Shown here in pieces: positions 1 through 11,509 of a DNA stretch of 64,000 nucleotides (its first letter is position 1; every line of letters starts with the position of its first letter). Location: positions 41,058,128 to 41,122,127 of the forward strand of contig CM038717.1 of the NCBI GenBank assembly GCA_021613375.1, written 5' to 3'. The position numbers and the translations under genes are program-made. The notes under the pieces were generated by a model, which saw only the letters and a program-made list of their open reading frames with translations, was not told where the DNA came from and ran no database searches. This stretch comes from Megaleporinus macrocephalus (Eukaryota > Chordata > Actinopteri > Characiformes > Anostomidae).

Positions 1-357
1 AATGTGAACTTTTTTTTTTAAATATATAATTAAATGGTTAAGATGTAAAATCATTTGCAGTCAGAGCTGGTCACAGTGGTGGTGAATGGAACCAGACGTC
101 CACCTCTAAAAACTCCCTCACAGAAAGTTATTACAGTAGATGGTTATAAATCAGCAGGTGGTCAGTATCAGTACCACATTACAGATACACTGCTGCCATC
201 TAGCGTCGAACCCAGAGTCATACACTTTCATTTTACATTCACCAAGATCAACAAGTGTTCACTTTTATTGTATGACAAAAACTGATCATCCGGGCTCTCC
301 ATGTCTGAGCAGCTACACACAAGCCCAATATCTCTATGTGACATGCTAAGCACCAGC
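1..357. other. Repeat-like flank left of the 31-bp array, no gene seen
   Basis: AT-rich start, then a segment (about 75-175) reading TGGTGGTGAATGGAACCAG that resembles sequence at 33484-33500 and 54290-54310, so it is probably an interspersed repeat. A stop-free frame at 55-285 lacks recognisable protein features. Confidence 0.4.
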
Positions 358-2668
358 TGGAGTGGTGTAAAGCTCCACCACTGGACTCTGGAGTGGTGTA
401 AAGCTCCACCACTGGACTCTGGAGTGGTGTAAAGCTCCACCACTAGAGTCTAGAGTGGTGTAAAGCTCCACCACCGGACTCTGGAGCAGTGTAAATCTCC
501 ACCACTGGACTCTGGAGTGGTGTAAAGCTCTACCACTAGAGTCTAGAGTGGTGTAAATCTCCACCACCGGACTCTGGAGCGGTGTAAAGCTCCACCACTG
601 GACTCTGGAGTGGTGTAAAGCTCCACCACTGGACTCTGGAGTGGTGTAAAGCTCCACCACTAGAGTCTAGAGTGGTGTAAAGCTCCACCACCGGACTCTG
701 GAGCAGTGTAAATCTCCACCACTGGACTCTGGAGTGGTGTAAAGCTCTACCACTAGAGTCTAGAGTGGTGTAAATCTCCACCACTGGACTCTGGAGTGGT
801 GTAAAGCTCCACCACCGGACTCTGGAGCGGTGTAAATCTCCACCACCGGACTCTGGAGTGGTGTAAAGCTCCACCACTGGACTCTGGAGCGGTGTAAATC
901 TCCACCACTGGACTCTGGAGTGGTGTAAAGCTCTACCACTAGAGTCTAGAGTGGTGTAAAGCTCCACCACCGGACTCTGGAGCGGTGTAAATCTCCACCA
1001 CTGGACTCTGGAGCGGTGTAAATCTCCACCACTGGACTCTGGAGTGGTGTAAAGCTCCACCACTAGAGTCTAGAGTGGTGTAAAGCTCCACCACTGGACT
1101 CTGGAGTGGTGTAAAGCTCCACCACCGGACTCTGGAGCGGTGTAAAGCTCCACCACTAGAGTCTAGAGTGGTGTAAAGCTCCACCACCAGACTCTGAAGC
1201 GGTGTAAAGCTCCACCACCGGACTCTGGAGTGGTGTAAATCTCCACCACCGGACTCTGGAGCGGTGTAAAGCTCCACCACTGGACTCTGGAGCGGTGTAA
1301 AGCTCCACCACCGGACTCTGGAGTGGTGTAAAGCTCCACCACTACAGTCTAGAGTGGTGTAAAGCTCCACCACCAGACTCTGGAGTGGTGTAAATCTCCA
1401 CCACCGGACTCTGAAGCGGTGTAAAGCTCCACCACCGGACTCTGGAGTGGTGTAAATCTCCACCACCGGATTCTGGAGTGGTGTAAAGCTCCACCACTAG
1501 AGTCTAGAGTGGTGTAAAGCTCCGACACCGGACTCTGGAGCGGTGTAAAGCTCCACCACTGGACTCTGGAGCGGTGTAAAGCTCCACCACTGGACTCTGG
1601 AGCGGTGTAAAGCTCCACCACCGGACTCTGGAGTGGTGTAAAGCTCCACCACTAGAGTCTAGAGTGGTGTAAATCTCTACCACTGGACTCTGGAGTGGTG
1701 TAAATCTCCACCACTGGACTCTGGAGTGGTGTAAAGCTCCACCACTAGAGTCTAGAGTGGTGTAAATCTCCACTGCTGGACTCTGGAGTGGTGTAAAGCT
1801 CCACCACTGGACTCTGGAGTGGTGTAAATCTCCACCACTGGACTCTGGAGTGGTGTAAAGCTCCACCACCGGACTCTGGAGTGGTGTAAAGCTCCACCAC
1901 TAGAGTCTAGAGTGGTGTAAATCTCTACCACTGGACTCTGGAGTGGTGTAAATCTCTACCACTGGACTCTGGAGTGGTGTAAATCTCCACTGCTGGACTC
2001 TGGAGTGGTGTAAATCTCCACCACTGGACTCTGGAGTGGTGTAAATCTCCACCACTGGACTCTGGAGTGGTGTAAATCTCTACCACTGGACTCTGGAGTG
2101 GTGTAAATCTCCACCACTGGACTCTGGAGTGGTGTAAATCTCCACTGCTGGACTCTGGAGTGGTGTAAATCTCCACTGCTGGACTCTGGAGTGGTGTAAA
2201 TCTCCACTGCTGGACTCTGGAGTGGTGTAAATCTCCACTGCTGGACTCTGGAGTGGTGTAAATCTCCACTGCTGGACACTGGAGTGGTGTAAAGCTCCAC
2301 CACTAGAGTCTAGAGTGGTGTAAATCTCCACTGCTGGACTCTGGAGTGGTGTAAAGCTCCACCACTGGACTCTGGAGTGGTGTAAAGCTCCACCACTGGA
2401 CTCTGGAGTGGTGTAAAGCTCCACCACTGGACTCTGGAGTGGTGTAAAGCTCCACCACTGGACTCTGGAGTGGTGTAAAGCTCCACCACTGGACTCTGGA
2501 GTGGTGTAAAGCTCCACCACTAGAGTCTAGAGTGGTGTAAATCTCCACTGCTGGACTCTGGAGTGGTGTAAAGCTCCACCACTGGACTCTGGAGTGGTGT
2601 AAATCTCCACTGCTGGACTCTGGAGTGGTGTAAATCTCCACTGCTGGACTCTGGAGTGGTGTAAAGCT
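358..2668. repeat. 31-bp minisatellite, about 74 copies
   Basis: Tandem units of 31 bp with core GTGGTGTAAAGCTCCACCAC, itself partly self-complementary (GTGGTG ... CCACCAC). Two main polymorphic sites are AAGCTCC/AATCTCC and GGACTCTGGAG/AGAGTCTAGAG. The AGAGTCTAGAG variant recurs irregularly, every two to five units over much of the array. As 31 is not divisible by 3, each 93 bp encodes a 31-residue repeat, and stop-free minus frames are an artefact of periodicity. The 3' part (after about 1925) is enriched in a CCACTGCTGGAC variant. Confidence 0.97.
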
Positions 2669-3029
2669 CTCTGCATTTTATCTGGTAGTCTAGGAGACAC
2701 TAGCTACCGGAATGTATAGTGTCAACAGGAAAGTTTAGTGAAGGGGGATTAATGGTGGTCCGAAGAGAGACCTGTAAGTCAGGTCTGTTTGTCCAGCCTC
2801 AGTACCTGACCTCACATGCTCTTTGGACTGACATTTATATGCAGCGGAGGTTGTTATGACCACATTATTAATAACTCCATATCGATGTCCATGGTTTTCG
2901 ACTGGGATGTCCAACCAGTTCATCCAAACCAGTAACTATTTTAGGCCTGATACCACTTTTTATTGGTCAATAAATGACAGGAGCCAAAGTCCACAGACAG
3001 ACAACCTGTCAAACATTCACGGGTCGCGA
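2669..3029. other. Intergenic sequence before torsin
   Basis: No coding signature. A stretch near 2850-2960 (GTTGTTATGACCACATTA and following) looks like an old interspersed repeat but has no detectable inverted ends here. Confidence 0.3.
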
Positions 3030-3275
3030 AGCTGCGGTGACGTCATCCCACATGGCACAGCAGGCGCCTTGGTCTCCTTGTGTGCTGAGATTTGATTAAC
3101 AATAATACGCTACTTATTATTTACTACGTAATAATCGCGCTTCTGAGGCCACAGTAGAGAACAGCGTGACGCCACAGCTTACACCGATGTTCCGCTCCCG
3201 GTGACCATCATCAGCGAAATCGGTGAAATCCCTTGGGGGTTCCGAGCGCCCTCTTCCGGACGCTCAGCAGGCAGG
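3030..3275 (+). promoter_or_regulatory. Putative promoter of torsin exon 1a with CRE
   Basis: GC-richer stretch directly upstream of exon 1a. It contains a perfect palindromic cAMP-response element, TGACGTCA, at 3038-3045. No TATA box is visible at a convincing distance. Assignment as promoter is inferred from position and motif. Confidence 0.4.
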
Positions 3276-6200
3276 ATGCGGCTAACATGGAGCTTGGTTC
3301 TGCTTCTCTGCGTGATGTCCGGGGCGATCGAGCCCATCTCCACCAGCCTCGCCGTGGGGATCGCGGCCGCCGTCACCGGCTTTCTGGCCAGATACCAGAA
3401 CATCCTGTACCTGTTCCAGGAGTGCTGCCGGCCGGAGTGGATCTCATACAACAAAACAGGTCGGGGGTCCAAACTGTGGTTCTTTTTGTTTTGTTTTTAA
3501 TTCGCGGCTTTTAAATAAACAGGCTAAGCTTGGCTAAAGCTCGACTAGTCTAGTTGTGGGCCCTTCTTATTTGTTTGCTTAAAACAAACAGAAAATAGCT
3601 AGCTTGAAAATATAACTTCCTATTCGAATTTCTCCGTTCCACCTTAAATAGTACAGCAGCGCCGCTGTTGTGCCGAATTTAGCACCCCAGCCAGGTAAAG
3701 TACCCCCTCTCGGGAGCGCACGCTCTGTCGCTTGAATCGAAAACTGATATAATCCGCTGACAATTGTTTGTTTTGATCAAATAAACTTGAATAAGTCTCA
3801 TTTCACTAATCAATGTGCGTACGCGCTCAGAGAGGGGTGCTTTTTCTGGCGGGGGTGCCAAATATTGTGCCGAATTCAGCACCCTCGCCAGAAAAAGCAC
3901 CCCCTCTCGGGATGTGGGGACAGGTGACATGATTTTTTAAAATTATTATTATTTACTGGGTATTTTCATTTTCTAAGTAAAGTTAAAGCCAAGAAGACGA
4001 TGCAGGGGGTGCTTTTCTTGGCGGGGGTGCTAAATTCGACACAACACCGGAGTGAACCGCTGCACTATTTAAGGTGGAACTGAGAAATTCGAATAGGAAG
4101 TCGGGTTCAGTCTCGCGTTTGTTTGTTTATTACTTTGTTTTAATGTTTTCAAAACAAGCAACACACGCGAAAAGTATTTAATACTTTAAAAGGTAAATAA
4201 TTTTTAGTATATTTTTATTATTGTCATTATTATTATTATTATTATGTTTAGCCACTCGGCGCATGGACATGACGTTGACAGCCTAGTTGGCGCGTCGCGT
4301 CGCAGGACAAAGACGTCACGAGCTGGGCTTGTTTTGGGGGAAGTGGCGGCGCTGAGAGGAAAAGGGCGCGTTAGTCTTTTAATGAAGAGTTTTAATTAAT
4401 TGTATGTAGGACTTAATTAAATTTAGCGGGGATTGAAAAGCTATGAAAGCGCCGTGCTCGACGTTCCTGCGGTACGTGGTACTGACGAGCGCGCTGGTCG
4501 GGGCCTTTGAGCCGGTGAGCACGACGGTGGTGGTCGGGTTGGGAGCCGCGACGCTGGGGCGAAAACTTTTCAACTACCTGTACGAGACCTGCGACGAAAA
4601 CTGGGTCCATTTCAACTCCACCGGTAAGAATAAAGCGAGAACTACGAATACGGGGCGAGTGGAGAGCGAATTAGGCAACTGGGTACGTGTCATAACAGCC
4701 TAACTCGCGTTAGCTTTCGGTTCTCAGGTCGTAACGCCCGTTCACTCTCTATGTAAAGGGGAGTTTCACCCATTCTTCAAAATTTTGCAGTCTTTCATGC
4801 GATTTAGAGAGGTTTCTTGAACTTTTCAGCAACGTTGTGACAACGTAGTGTTTTGGTGTTCACAACGTCCACAAAAAGTTGCAACAAAGTTATCTGACAA
4901 CGTTGCCGCAACGTAGTTGTCATAACCTTCTAATGAAACTTAATTCGCTCCATTATATCTGCATGGAGCTCAAAAGAATTTTGCTAGGTTGCCAATATAT
5001 AGATTTAATACTATAATGCAGTGTTACTATATAGAGACGTTATAACAATGTTCAGACAACGTTGTTACAATACTGGCTTCACACCAGAGCTCTCTGAATT
5101 AGTGTTTACATCTCAATACTTATTCAGATTTTTTGTTTTGTTTAAAAGTCGACAGAACTCCCGTTTAAACATGTAGTAAATGGGCACACTGGTAATGAAA
5201 TGTGGTCCACTGCTAATCAGCTGTGCTGGTAACGGATTAAAGAGGGAGTAACCCTGTTTAAAGAGGAGTTCCACCCATTTTTCAAAATTTTTGGAAAAAC
5301 TCAGTCCTTTAGATTCAGAGAGGACTTCTGGAGAGGGTTGGTGTGGTTTATTGTAGAGAAAGCCTCTGAATTACAGCTACATGTCAAGGTCCACTTTTAA
5401 ATTGGGAGGAAATGGGCACACTGGTAATGAAATGCAATCCACTATTAATCAACTGTAACCAACTCACAAATAAAGCTGTTTATTTACTGTCCAGTTTCTA
5501 TATGGGGTGTTGTTGAGAAGAAGATTTCTTCTGTCCTAACGTAGCTTGCACGTATTGTGCCGCCACGAATGCTTTTAAAGGGCAAAGCTTATCTCAGAAC
5601 AGCCATAAAACAGGGCTTAAAGCCAGATTATTCATAACCATTTCATATAATACAGCTGTGTGAGCTGGTTTTGTCAACTAAGATGTGTTACTTCCTTACG
5701 GGTCATGTGACTTGTTTGTGTGGACAAGCACTTTTCAGGAAACGGTGGATCCCTGTAGTAAATGTTTTTAATTTATTATTATTATTATTATTGTTGTTGT
5801 TATGTTGAACATTGAAAGGCTACAGGTTTAACCTTATTTGGTCAGCTTTAGTTGCTGTCCACTTACATTTATGAATAAATAACAAACAACATAATAAGTA
5901 CAAACAAGGTAAACAACGTAAATGTCACTATTCATCTTGAGTATGTACTGGCGGTGTGATGAAAGTCAGATTGGTGTCAGATAATCACTGATGACGTCAT
6001 GACAGAACCTACTCTACTTCAGTAGAGCATGATAGGCCCTGTACATCAAGCCTTGGGTCACTTTGCTAGCCTTGGGGGATCTGGAGGGACCCACGTTGGC
6101 GGTCTTGAGAGCCAGAGAAATTTAGATGGCCGTAACTCAGCAAGAACAAGGCTATAGGGTGTTGTGACTTCTATCCAACCTCACATAACCGTTTATTGTG

Positions 6201-9200
6201 GATCTGGAGTCAGTCAGTATCTGATCAAGTACAGTAGGGGGCAGTCTCCAAGAATTCCTGCTAACCTTTAAAAACTGGAGATCTTGATGCTGACTGGTCC
6301 TCTTTGAGGCATCTATTGTTGTCGTAATGTGACCAGCGACGTGTTGATATGAAGCTGTCGTCGAGCAGGATCATCATCGAGTCTGTGCTGATGAGCGGCT
6401 CATAATTCTCTGATTGCGTCTGGTAGGTTTGGAGGAGGATCTGCGGACGAAGCTGTTTGGGCAGCATGTTGCCGCCCGGGTGATCCTGAAGGCCGTGACG
6501 GGGTTTATGAACAGCGAGAACCCCAGGAAGCCCCTCGTTCTCTCCCTGCACGGCTGGACCGGCACGGGGAAGAACTATGTGAGTCAGCTGATCGCGGAGA
6601 GCATTTACAGTAAAGGAATGAACAGCGGATTCGTACACCTGTTCACAGCCACGGCCCACTTTCCTCACGAGATGCACCTGGAGTTATACAAGGTGAGAGG
6701 TGCTACTACTCCATACGTACCAGTACACACCAATTACACTGTACAGACTGTAGCTCCTCTGTTCATGCTTTAAAGTGGCTATTTAGTAAAAGTACAAGGT
6801 GGGTGTTTCTAATAAAGTGGCCAGTTAGTAGAAGTACAAGGTGGGTGTTTCTAATAAAGTGGCCAGTTAGTAAAAGTACAAGGTGGGTGTTTCTAATAAA
6901 GTGGCCAGTTAGTAGAAGTACAAGGTGGGTGTTTCTAATAAAGTGGCCTGTTGGTGGAAGTACAAGGTAGGTGTTTCTAATAAAGTGGCCAGTTAGTAAA
7001 AGTACAAGGTAGGTGTTTCTAATAAAGTGGTCAGTTAGTAAAAGTACAAGGTAGGTGTTTCTAATAAAGTGGTCAGTTAGTGGAAAACAAGGTGGGTGTT
7101 TCTAATAAAGTGGCCAGTTAGTGGAAGTACAAGGTGGGTGTTTCTAATAAAGTGGCCAGTTAGTGGAAAACAAGCTGGGTGTTTCTAATAAAGTGGCCAG
7201 TTAGTGGAAGTACAATGTTGGTGTTTCTAATAAAGTGGCCAGTTAGTAAAAGTACAAGGTAGGTGTTTCTAATAAAGTGGCCAGTTAGTGGAAAACAAGG
7301 TGGGTGTTTCTAATAAAGTGGCTAGTTAGTGGAAAACAAGGTGGGTGTTTCTAATAAAGTGGCCAGTTGGTGGAAGTACAAGGTTGATATTTCTAATACA
7401 GTGGCCAGTTAGTAAAAGTACAAGGTAGGTGTTTCTAATAAAGTGGCCAGTTAGTGGAAGTACAAGGTTGGTGTTTCTAATAGAGTCTCTCCCTCTCTCT
7501 CTCTCTTCTCCCCCTCTCCCGCCCCCTCTCTCTTTCCCCCTCTCTCTCTCTCTCCACCCCCCCCACCCCCCTCTCTCTCTCCACAGTCGCAGCTGCAGCA
7601 GTGGATAAAGGGTAACGTGACTAACTGCCCTCGCTCCATGTTCATATTTGATGAGATGGATAAGATGCACCCGGGTTTGATTGACAGCATTAAGCCGTAC
7701 CTGGACTTCTATGAAGTGCTGGATGGGGTTTCCTACAAACAGGCCATCTTCATCTTCCTCAGGTGTGTTATGTTAGTCATACAGATAATTGATAAATGCA
7801 GGAGCTGTCACATCCTGATCTTTAACACAGAGATCAGTGCTGACGCTGCTGCATTGCCTTTGTTTTATTAAAACTGTTCCTTAAACCCATACTTAAGTGG
7901 TCCTGTAGCCGGGTGGGCTGTAGCCTGCTTGTTCCTGGAGTTTATGCTGAGAAGTTTATGAGAACATTACGTCTCAAATATGTGTAATTATGCAACTTCC
8001 TTCCACAAAATAAACACAGTCCGTGTCCGTATAACCCACTTACTGAGTTTGTTCAGTCCACGTGGGTTCATTTGCAGCCACTGTTGTTCCAGGAGGTGAT
8101 TTTTAATCTCCAGTTTAATTTAATGAATCTGATTTGTGTTACACAATTAATTAAATGTAATTACATAAGAAATGATGCAGCTATGTCATAATTTATATTT
8201 CATCGCTGTCCAAAGAAAAGCATGCATGTCCATTTTTGTTGATTTTTATTTTTCTATATGATTTTAACACAACAGCTGTCGTTTATAATGGGTGGAAATT
8301 TAATGATGAATGGACCAATAGAAATCATCCAAACTAGCTTGGAGAAAAATTCTGGTTCCATTGACTTGCATTGAAAATAGAGGAGGTTTTTGTTCTCTCC
8401 TGTAAAGTTGTGATTTTAGAGATACTTGATTTTCTATTGTGTGGGTAGGCTTTGTAAAGGTATGCAAATTTATTTTTCTTTGTTTAAGAAAAATATATGA
8501 AGAACTATAATGACTTTTCATTCAGTTCACATTCTACTAAAATCTGTTATTACATATAAAATGTGTTGGGTTCTCTACTTTCCACTCAGCTTTACTGTGC
8601 GCGTCAGTGAGAAGTAATGAAACACTGTTTCAGGCACGTGTACCACTGAGACCGGGAACCTGTATGTAGATGTTTGCGTAGGTCAGCTGGTTCCTTTAAG
8701 GAAACACAAGGTAAAGAGTCGATGCAGGTCTCAGGTTTGGACTTGATCGCGGTGCTTCGCTCCAAGTTATGACATCAGCAGGAGTTGGCAGGCTCCGTCC
8801 GCTGCCCTGTTTGTTTATGTTTGTGTGTGTTTCTCCCTAGTAACGCCGGAGGAGAGAACATCGTGCAGGTGGCTCTGGATTTCTGGACTGCAGGAAAAGG
8901 CCGAGAGGAGATTGAGCTGAAGCATTTGGAGACGGCCCTGTCCCTGTCTGTCTTTAACAACAAGAACAGTATGTAGAGACAGCTCGTTAATCACCTCCTG
9001 TACAGTAATCTCCTCCACACTAGAATAGGAGCATAAACAATCCCATAAACAAGAACAAGACCCCCACAGGACCACCACACAGCAGGTGCTATTTGGGTGG
9101 TGGGTCATTCTGCAGTGACACTGCACTGGAAAAAGCTGATGGGTGGGTCGGTGTGTGCAGGAGTGGGAGAAGCTGATGCATGGGTGGGATGATCTGATAG

Positions 9201-10331
9201 GTGGATGGTAATAGTTGGCAGGTGGGCTAATGGGAGGAGCTGATGGGTGGGTAGGTGGGTGGGTTTTCAAAGCTGATGGCTGGGTCGGTGTATAGGTGGG
9301 AAGAGCTGTTGTGTGGGTGTGAAGCTGGCAGGTGGGCTAATTGGGAGGACCTGATGGGTTGGTAGGAGGAGCTGATGGGTGGGTTTTAAGAGCTGATGGG
9401 TGGGTTGGTGTATGGGAGGAGCCGGTGGATGGGCTGATTGGAAGGACCTGATGGGTGGGCTGATTGGAAGGAGCCGGCGAGTGGACTGATTGGGAGGAGC
9501 TGGCAGGTGCGCTGATTGGGAGGACCTGATGGGTCGGTGGGAAGAGCTGATGGGTGGGTTAGTGGGTGGGTTTTAATAGCTGATGGGTGGGTCGGTGTAT
9601 GGGAGGAACTGGCAGGTGGGTTGATTGGAAAGAGCTAATGGGTGGGTGGGAGTAGCTGTTGCATGGGTGTGAGAAGCTGATGGGTGGGCTGATTGGGAGG
9701 AGCCGGTGGGTGGGCTGATTGGGAGGAGCCTTTGGGTGGGCTGATTGGGAGGAGCTGGTGGGTGGGTGGGAGGAGCTGTTGCATGGGTGTGAGAAGCTGG
9801 CGGGTGGACTGATTGGGAGGACCTGAGAGGTGGATGGGAATAGCCGAAGAGTGGTTGGGTGTATGGATGAGAAGAGCTGATGGGTGGGTCGGAGGAACTG
9901 ATGGATGGGTGGGTTGGTGGGTTAGTTGATTGGGAGGATCTGGCGGGTGGGCTAAGTCGATGGGTGGGTGGGTGAACATATGCTTTGAAAGCAACAAACT
10001 AGCATGTTGAACATTACAGTATATCATTAACCATGCAGGACGTTGAAGTCACTGGTGTCTCCTTCTCCTCTCCTGTCTCTCTGTAGGTGGTTTCTGGCAC
10101 ACCAGTTTAATAGACAAGAACCTGGTGGACTTCTTCGTGCCGTTCCTTCCTCTGGAGTACAAGCACGTGGTGCAGTGCGGCATGGCTGAAATGGCCACTA
10201 AAGGCCTGAAACCAAACCTGGAGGTGGTGGACCTCATGGCACGGGACCTGAACTTCTTCCCCAAAGAGGAGCGCGTGTTTTCCAGGCAAGGCTGCAAGAT
10301 CATCTCCAGCAGACTGGACTTCTACATCTAA
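3276..10331 (+). CDS. tor1: Torsin-1 family AAA+ ATPase (TOR1A/TOR1B-like), five coding exons
   Basis: Torsins are ATPases of the ER lumen and nuclear envelope that need LAP1 or LULL1 as activating partner. Exons: 3276-3459 (1a), 6427-6692, 7587-7762, 8841-8968, 10087-10331. All junctions are GT-AG and phases agree (1,0,2,1), giving 332 residues, the length of human TOR1A. Residues 1-20 look like a signal peptide, followed by the hydrophobic N-terminal segment. Walker A GWTGTGKN is at 104-111, Walker B FIFDE at 169-173, sensor 1 SNAGG at about 209-213, and the redox sensor 2 GCK at 320-322. The glutamate pair lost in human DYT1 dystonia (AEEMTFF context) is Arg-Asp here (ARDLNFF, 304-305). 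A second complete first exon (4443-4623) can replace exon 1a. A possible ATTAAA polyadenylation signal is at 11261. I cannot tell TOR1A from TOR1B orthology; a single pro-orthologue is plausible. Confidence 0.95.
3615..4101. mobile_element. 487-bp non-autonomous DNA element with about 75-bp terminal inverted repeats
   Basis: Left end ACTTCCTATTCGAATTTCTC is matched at the right end by its reverse complement, and the similarity continues for about 75 bp through ACCTTAAATAGT and CGAATTTAGCAC. The interior (about 3833-3911) is a further hairpin with arms GGTGCTTTTTCTGGCG and CGCCAGAAAAAGCACC. No clear target-site duplication. It lies between the two torsin first exons. A collapsed relative is at 50334-50395, and a single terminal motif is at about 41688. 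Confidence 0.75.
4255..4442 (+). promoter_or_regulatory. Putative promoter of torsin exon 1b
   Basis: CpG-rich block (several CGCG and GCGTCGCG steps) immediately upstream of exon 1b, with a CRE-like GACGTCAC at 4312-4319. The parallel with the CRE upstream of exon 1a suggests that promoter and exon were duplicated together. Function is inferred. Confidence 0.4.
4443..4623 (+). CDS. tor1: Alternative first coding exon (1b) of the torsin gene
   Basis: ATG at 4443 opens 60 codons plus one base and ends at a strong donor (CCG|gtaaga). It encodes a hydrophobic leader ending in GAFEPVSTT, then a second hydrophobic stretch and a Cys-containing segment ending FNST. Exon 1a encodes the same layout (GAIEPISTS ... 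YNKT). Both exons end in phase 1, so either makes the same Gly codon with exon 2 at 6427. Use of 1b gives a 331-residue protein. There is no second set of downstream exons between 3459 and 4443, so this is an alternative first exon or the relic of a tandem duplication that lost one body. Exon 1a has the weaker donor (CAG|gtcggg). Confidence 0.8.
4755..5500. repeat. Nested interspersed repeats in torsin intron 1
   Basis: A GGAGTTTCACCCATTCTTC motif at 4759 recurs as GGAGTTCCACCCATTTTTC at 5265. It is interrupted by a block rich in ACAACGTTGT-type short palindromes (about 4826-5075). The phrase AAATGGGCACACTGGTAATG occurs at 5177 and 5408, an internal direct repeat of about 230 bp. The ACAACGTTGT family recurs at 42150-42500, 42594-42625 and 43030-43140. 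The rest of the intron (5500-6426) holds nothing I recognise. Confidence 0.5.
6773..7485. repeat. 42-bp minisatellite in torsin intron 2, about 17 copies
   Basis: Units run from AAGTGGCCAGTTAGT through ACAAGGTGGGTGTTTCTAAT. Variants differ in the AGTAAAAGTAC/AGTGGAAAAC segment. The array ends directly in a CT-rich tract (7486-7582) that serves as polypyrimidine tract for the exon 3 acceptor at 7586. Confidence 0.95.
8204..8445. mobile_element. Short MITE copy (CTGTCCAAAGAAAA family) in torsin intron 3
   Basis: Starts CGCTGTCCAAAGAAAAGCAT and contains the family interior GACCAATAGAAAT and TTCTGGTTCCATTGACTT. The intact relative is at 56759-56982. The right end is degenerate here. The remainder of intron 3 (7763-8203, 8446-8840) shows nothing recognisable. 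Confidence 0.6.
9055..9990. repeat. Foldback-element fragment followed by degenerate GGTGGG minisatellite, torsin intron 4
   Basis: 9055-9130 (ACCCCCACAGGACCACCAC, then CATTCTGCAGTGACACTG) matches the internal part of the foldback element at 59663-61035. It is followed without a gap by about 850 bp of imperfect repeats built from GAGCTGATGGGTGGG, CTGATTGGGAGGA and similar 9-20-bp blocks. Stop-free frames here are a by-product. Confidence 0.75.
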
Positions 10332-11509
10332 CCGGCAAAGAGAGCGAGAGACCCTCCACCACGTGTGCACTGTCCAGGAGACGCCGCGCTGCTTTCTAAT
10401 GGAAGTCAATAGAACAGGATGGAATACACCTCCTAACACTACTGCTGTCCTCACTGGACCGTCTGCCTTTTTCCATTTTGTCGCTCGTGATTGATGCTCG
10501 TGAGGTGGCGGGGGCAGGCGGGGGGCGTAGTTTTTAATCGCTCGCAGGGGTTTATGGACCGCCTCGTTAAAAGCGTGCTAATTAAGAACTTTGACTCCTT
10601 GTTTTTAAGGAGGATCAAAGTCTAATGAAGGATTTCTGGCAGTGGAGGGTGGGGTGATGTCTTAAATGGTCATTTTTTATGACCCGGAGCAAATTGTTTT
10701 TGTTTTTTTTGTCTGTAAATGGAAAACACGACGCAATGCCTTAACCTGTAAACGTCAAATCCAATAATTTCTGACCGCCTTGTAATTTTATACTTGTTTT
10801 TATTATTTTCATATTCAGCCAGTGTGAGGAAACACCTGATCGCTGGTCATCACGACAGTGATCACAGCGCCGTCGTAGTTATATGCAAACCCATTTGGAC
10901 TAAATTAGAAACACCAGTAGACTAAAAACGGAGGAAGCCCACCGAGGAAGTGTTTATTTATCTCTGCACTACAGACGACTGGGGAGAGTTTAACAACACA
11001 GTTCTTTTTCCTTTAGAGCTGGAAGGTTTTAAACACTGTCCACAGATTGTGATCATGTTTTGTGTTGTATGTATGAGAGACTCTATGTTTTTAATGGGAC
11101 TGTATGGAAATGATTGCGTTCGTATAGTCACCTCTGAAATATTCACAGGTTAAGCATTTTGGGATGAAGGTAAAGAATGAAGAAATCTGTTCATCTGGGT
11201 GAAACACCTTGGTCTTCATTTGTCAGTCACACTACGGTTAGTGATACAGAGTAGACACTCATTAAAGAAGCTGTTTTAGCTACACAAACCACATAAACAA
11301 TATAAGGTGACCTTATATTGAACTTTTAGGGTTCTTTTAGGAAAATCCAGTCATTTTCAGTCTAACCTACAGCACAAATCACCATGTTTACTAGCCAAGA
11401 CCACCAGTGAACTGTTCAGAGTTTATATGGAAACGTTGATGATGCTCAATTTTACCATAAAACAACAGTCTGATTATGATCAGATTTCTGTGGTTGTCTG
11501 ATTATTCAG
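10332..11509 (+). other. Torsin 3' UTR and downstream spacer
   Basis: After the stop at 10329-10331 no further coding signature appears. A candidate ATTAAA polyadenylation hexamer is at 11261-11266. No AATAAA was found nearer, so the transcript end is uncertain. Confidence 0.4.

Noticed and set aside
55..285. Possible 3' exon after a TTTGCAG acceptor at about 60
   Set aside because: The following sequence resembles an interspersed repeat seen near 33484 and 54290 and matches no protein family I recognise.
346..2641. Several 100-175-residue minus-strand open frames (VVELYTTPESSGG repeats)
   Set aside because: They arise because a 31-bp unit without stops cycles through all frames. No start context, no unique sequence, no splice logic.
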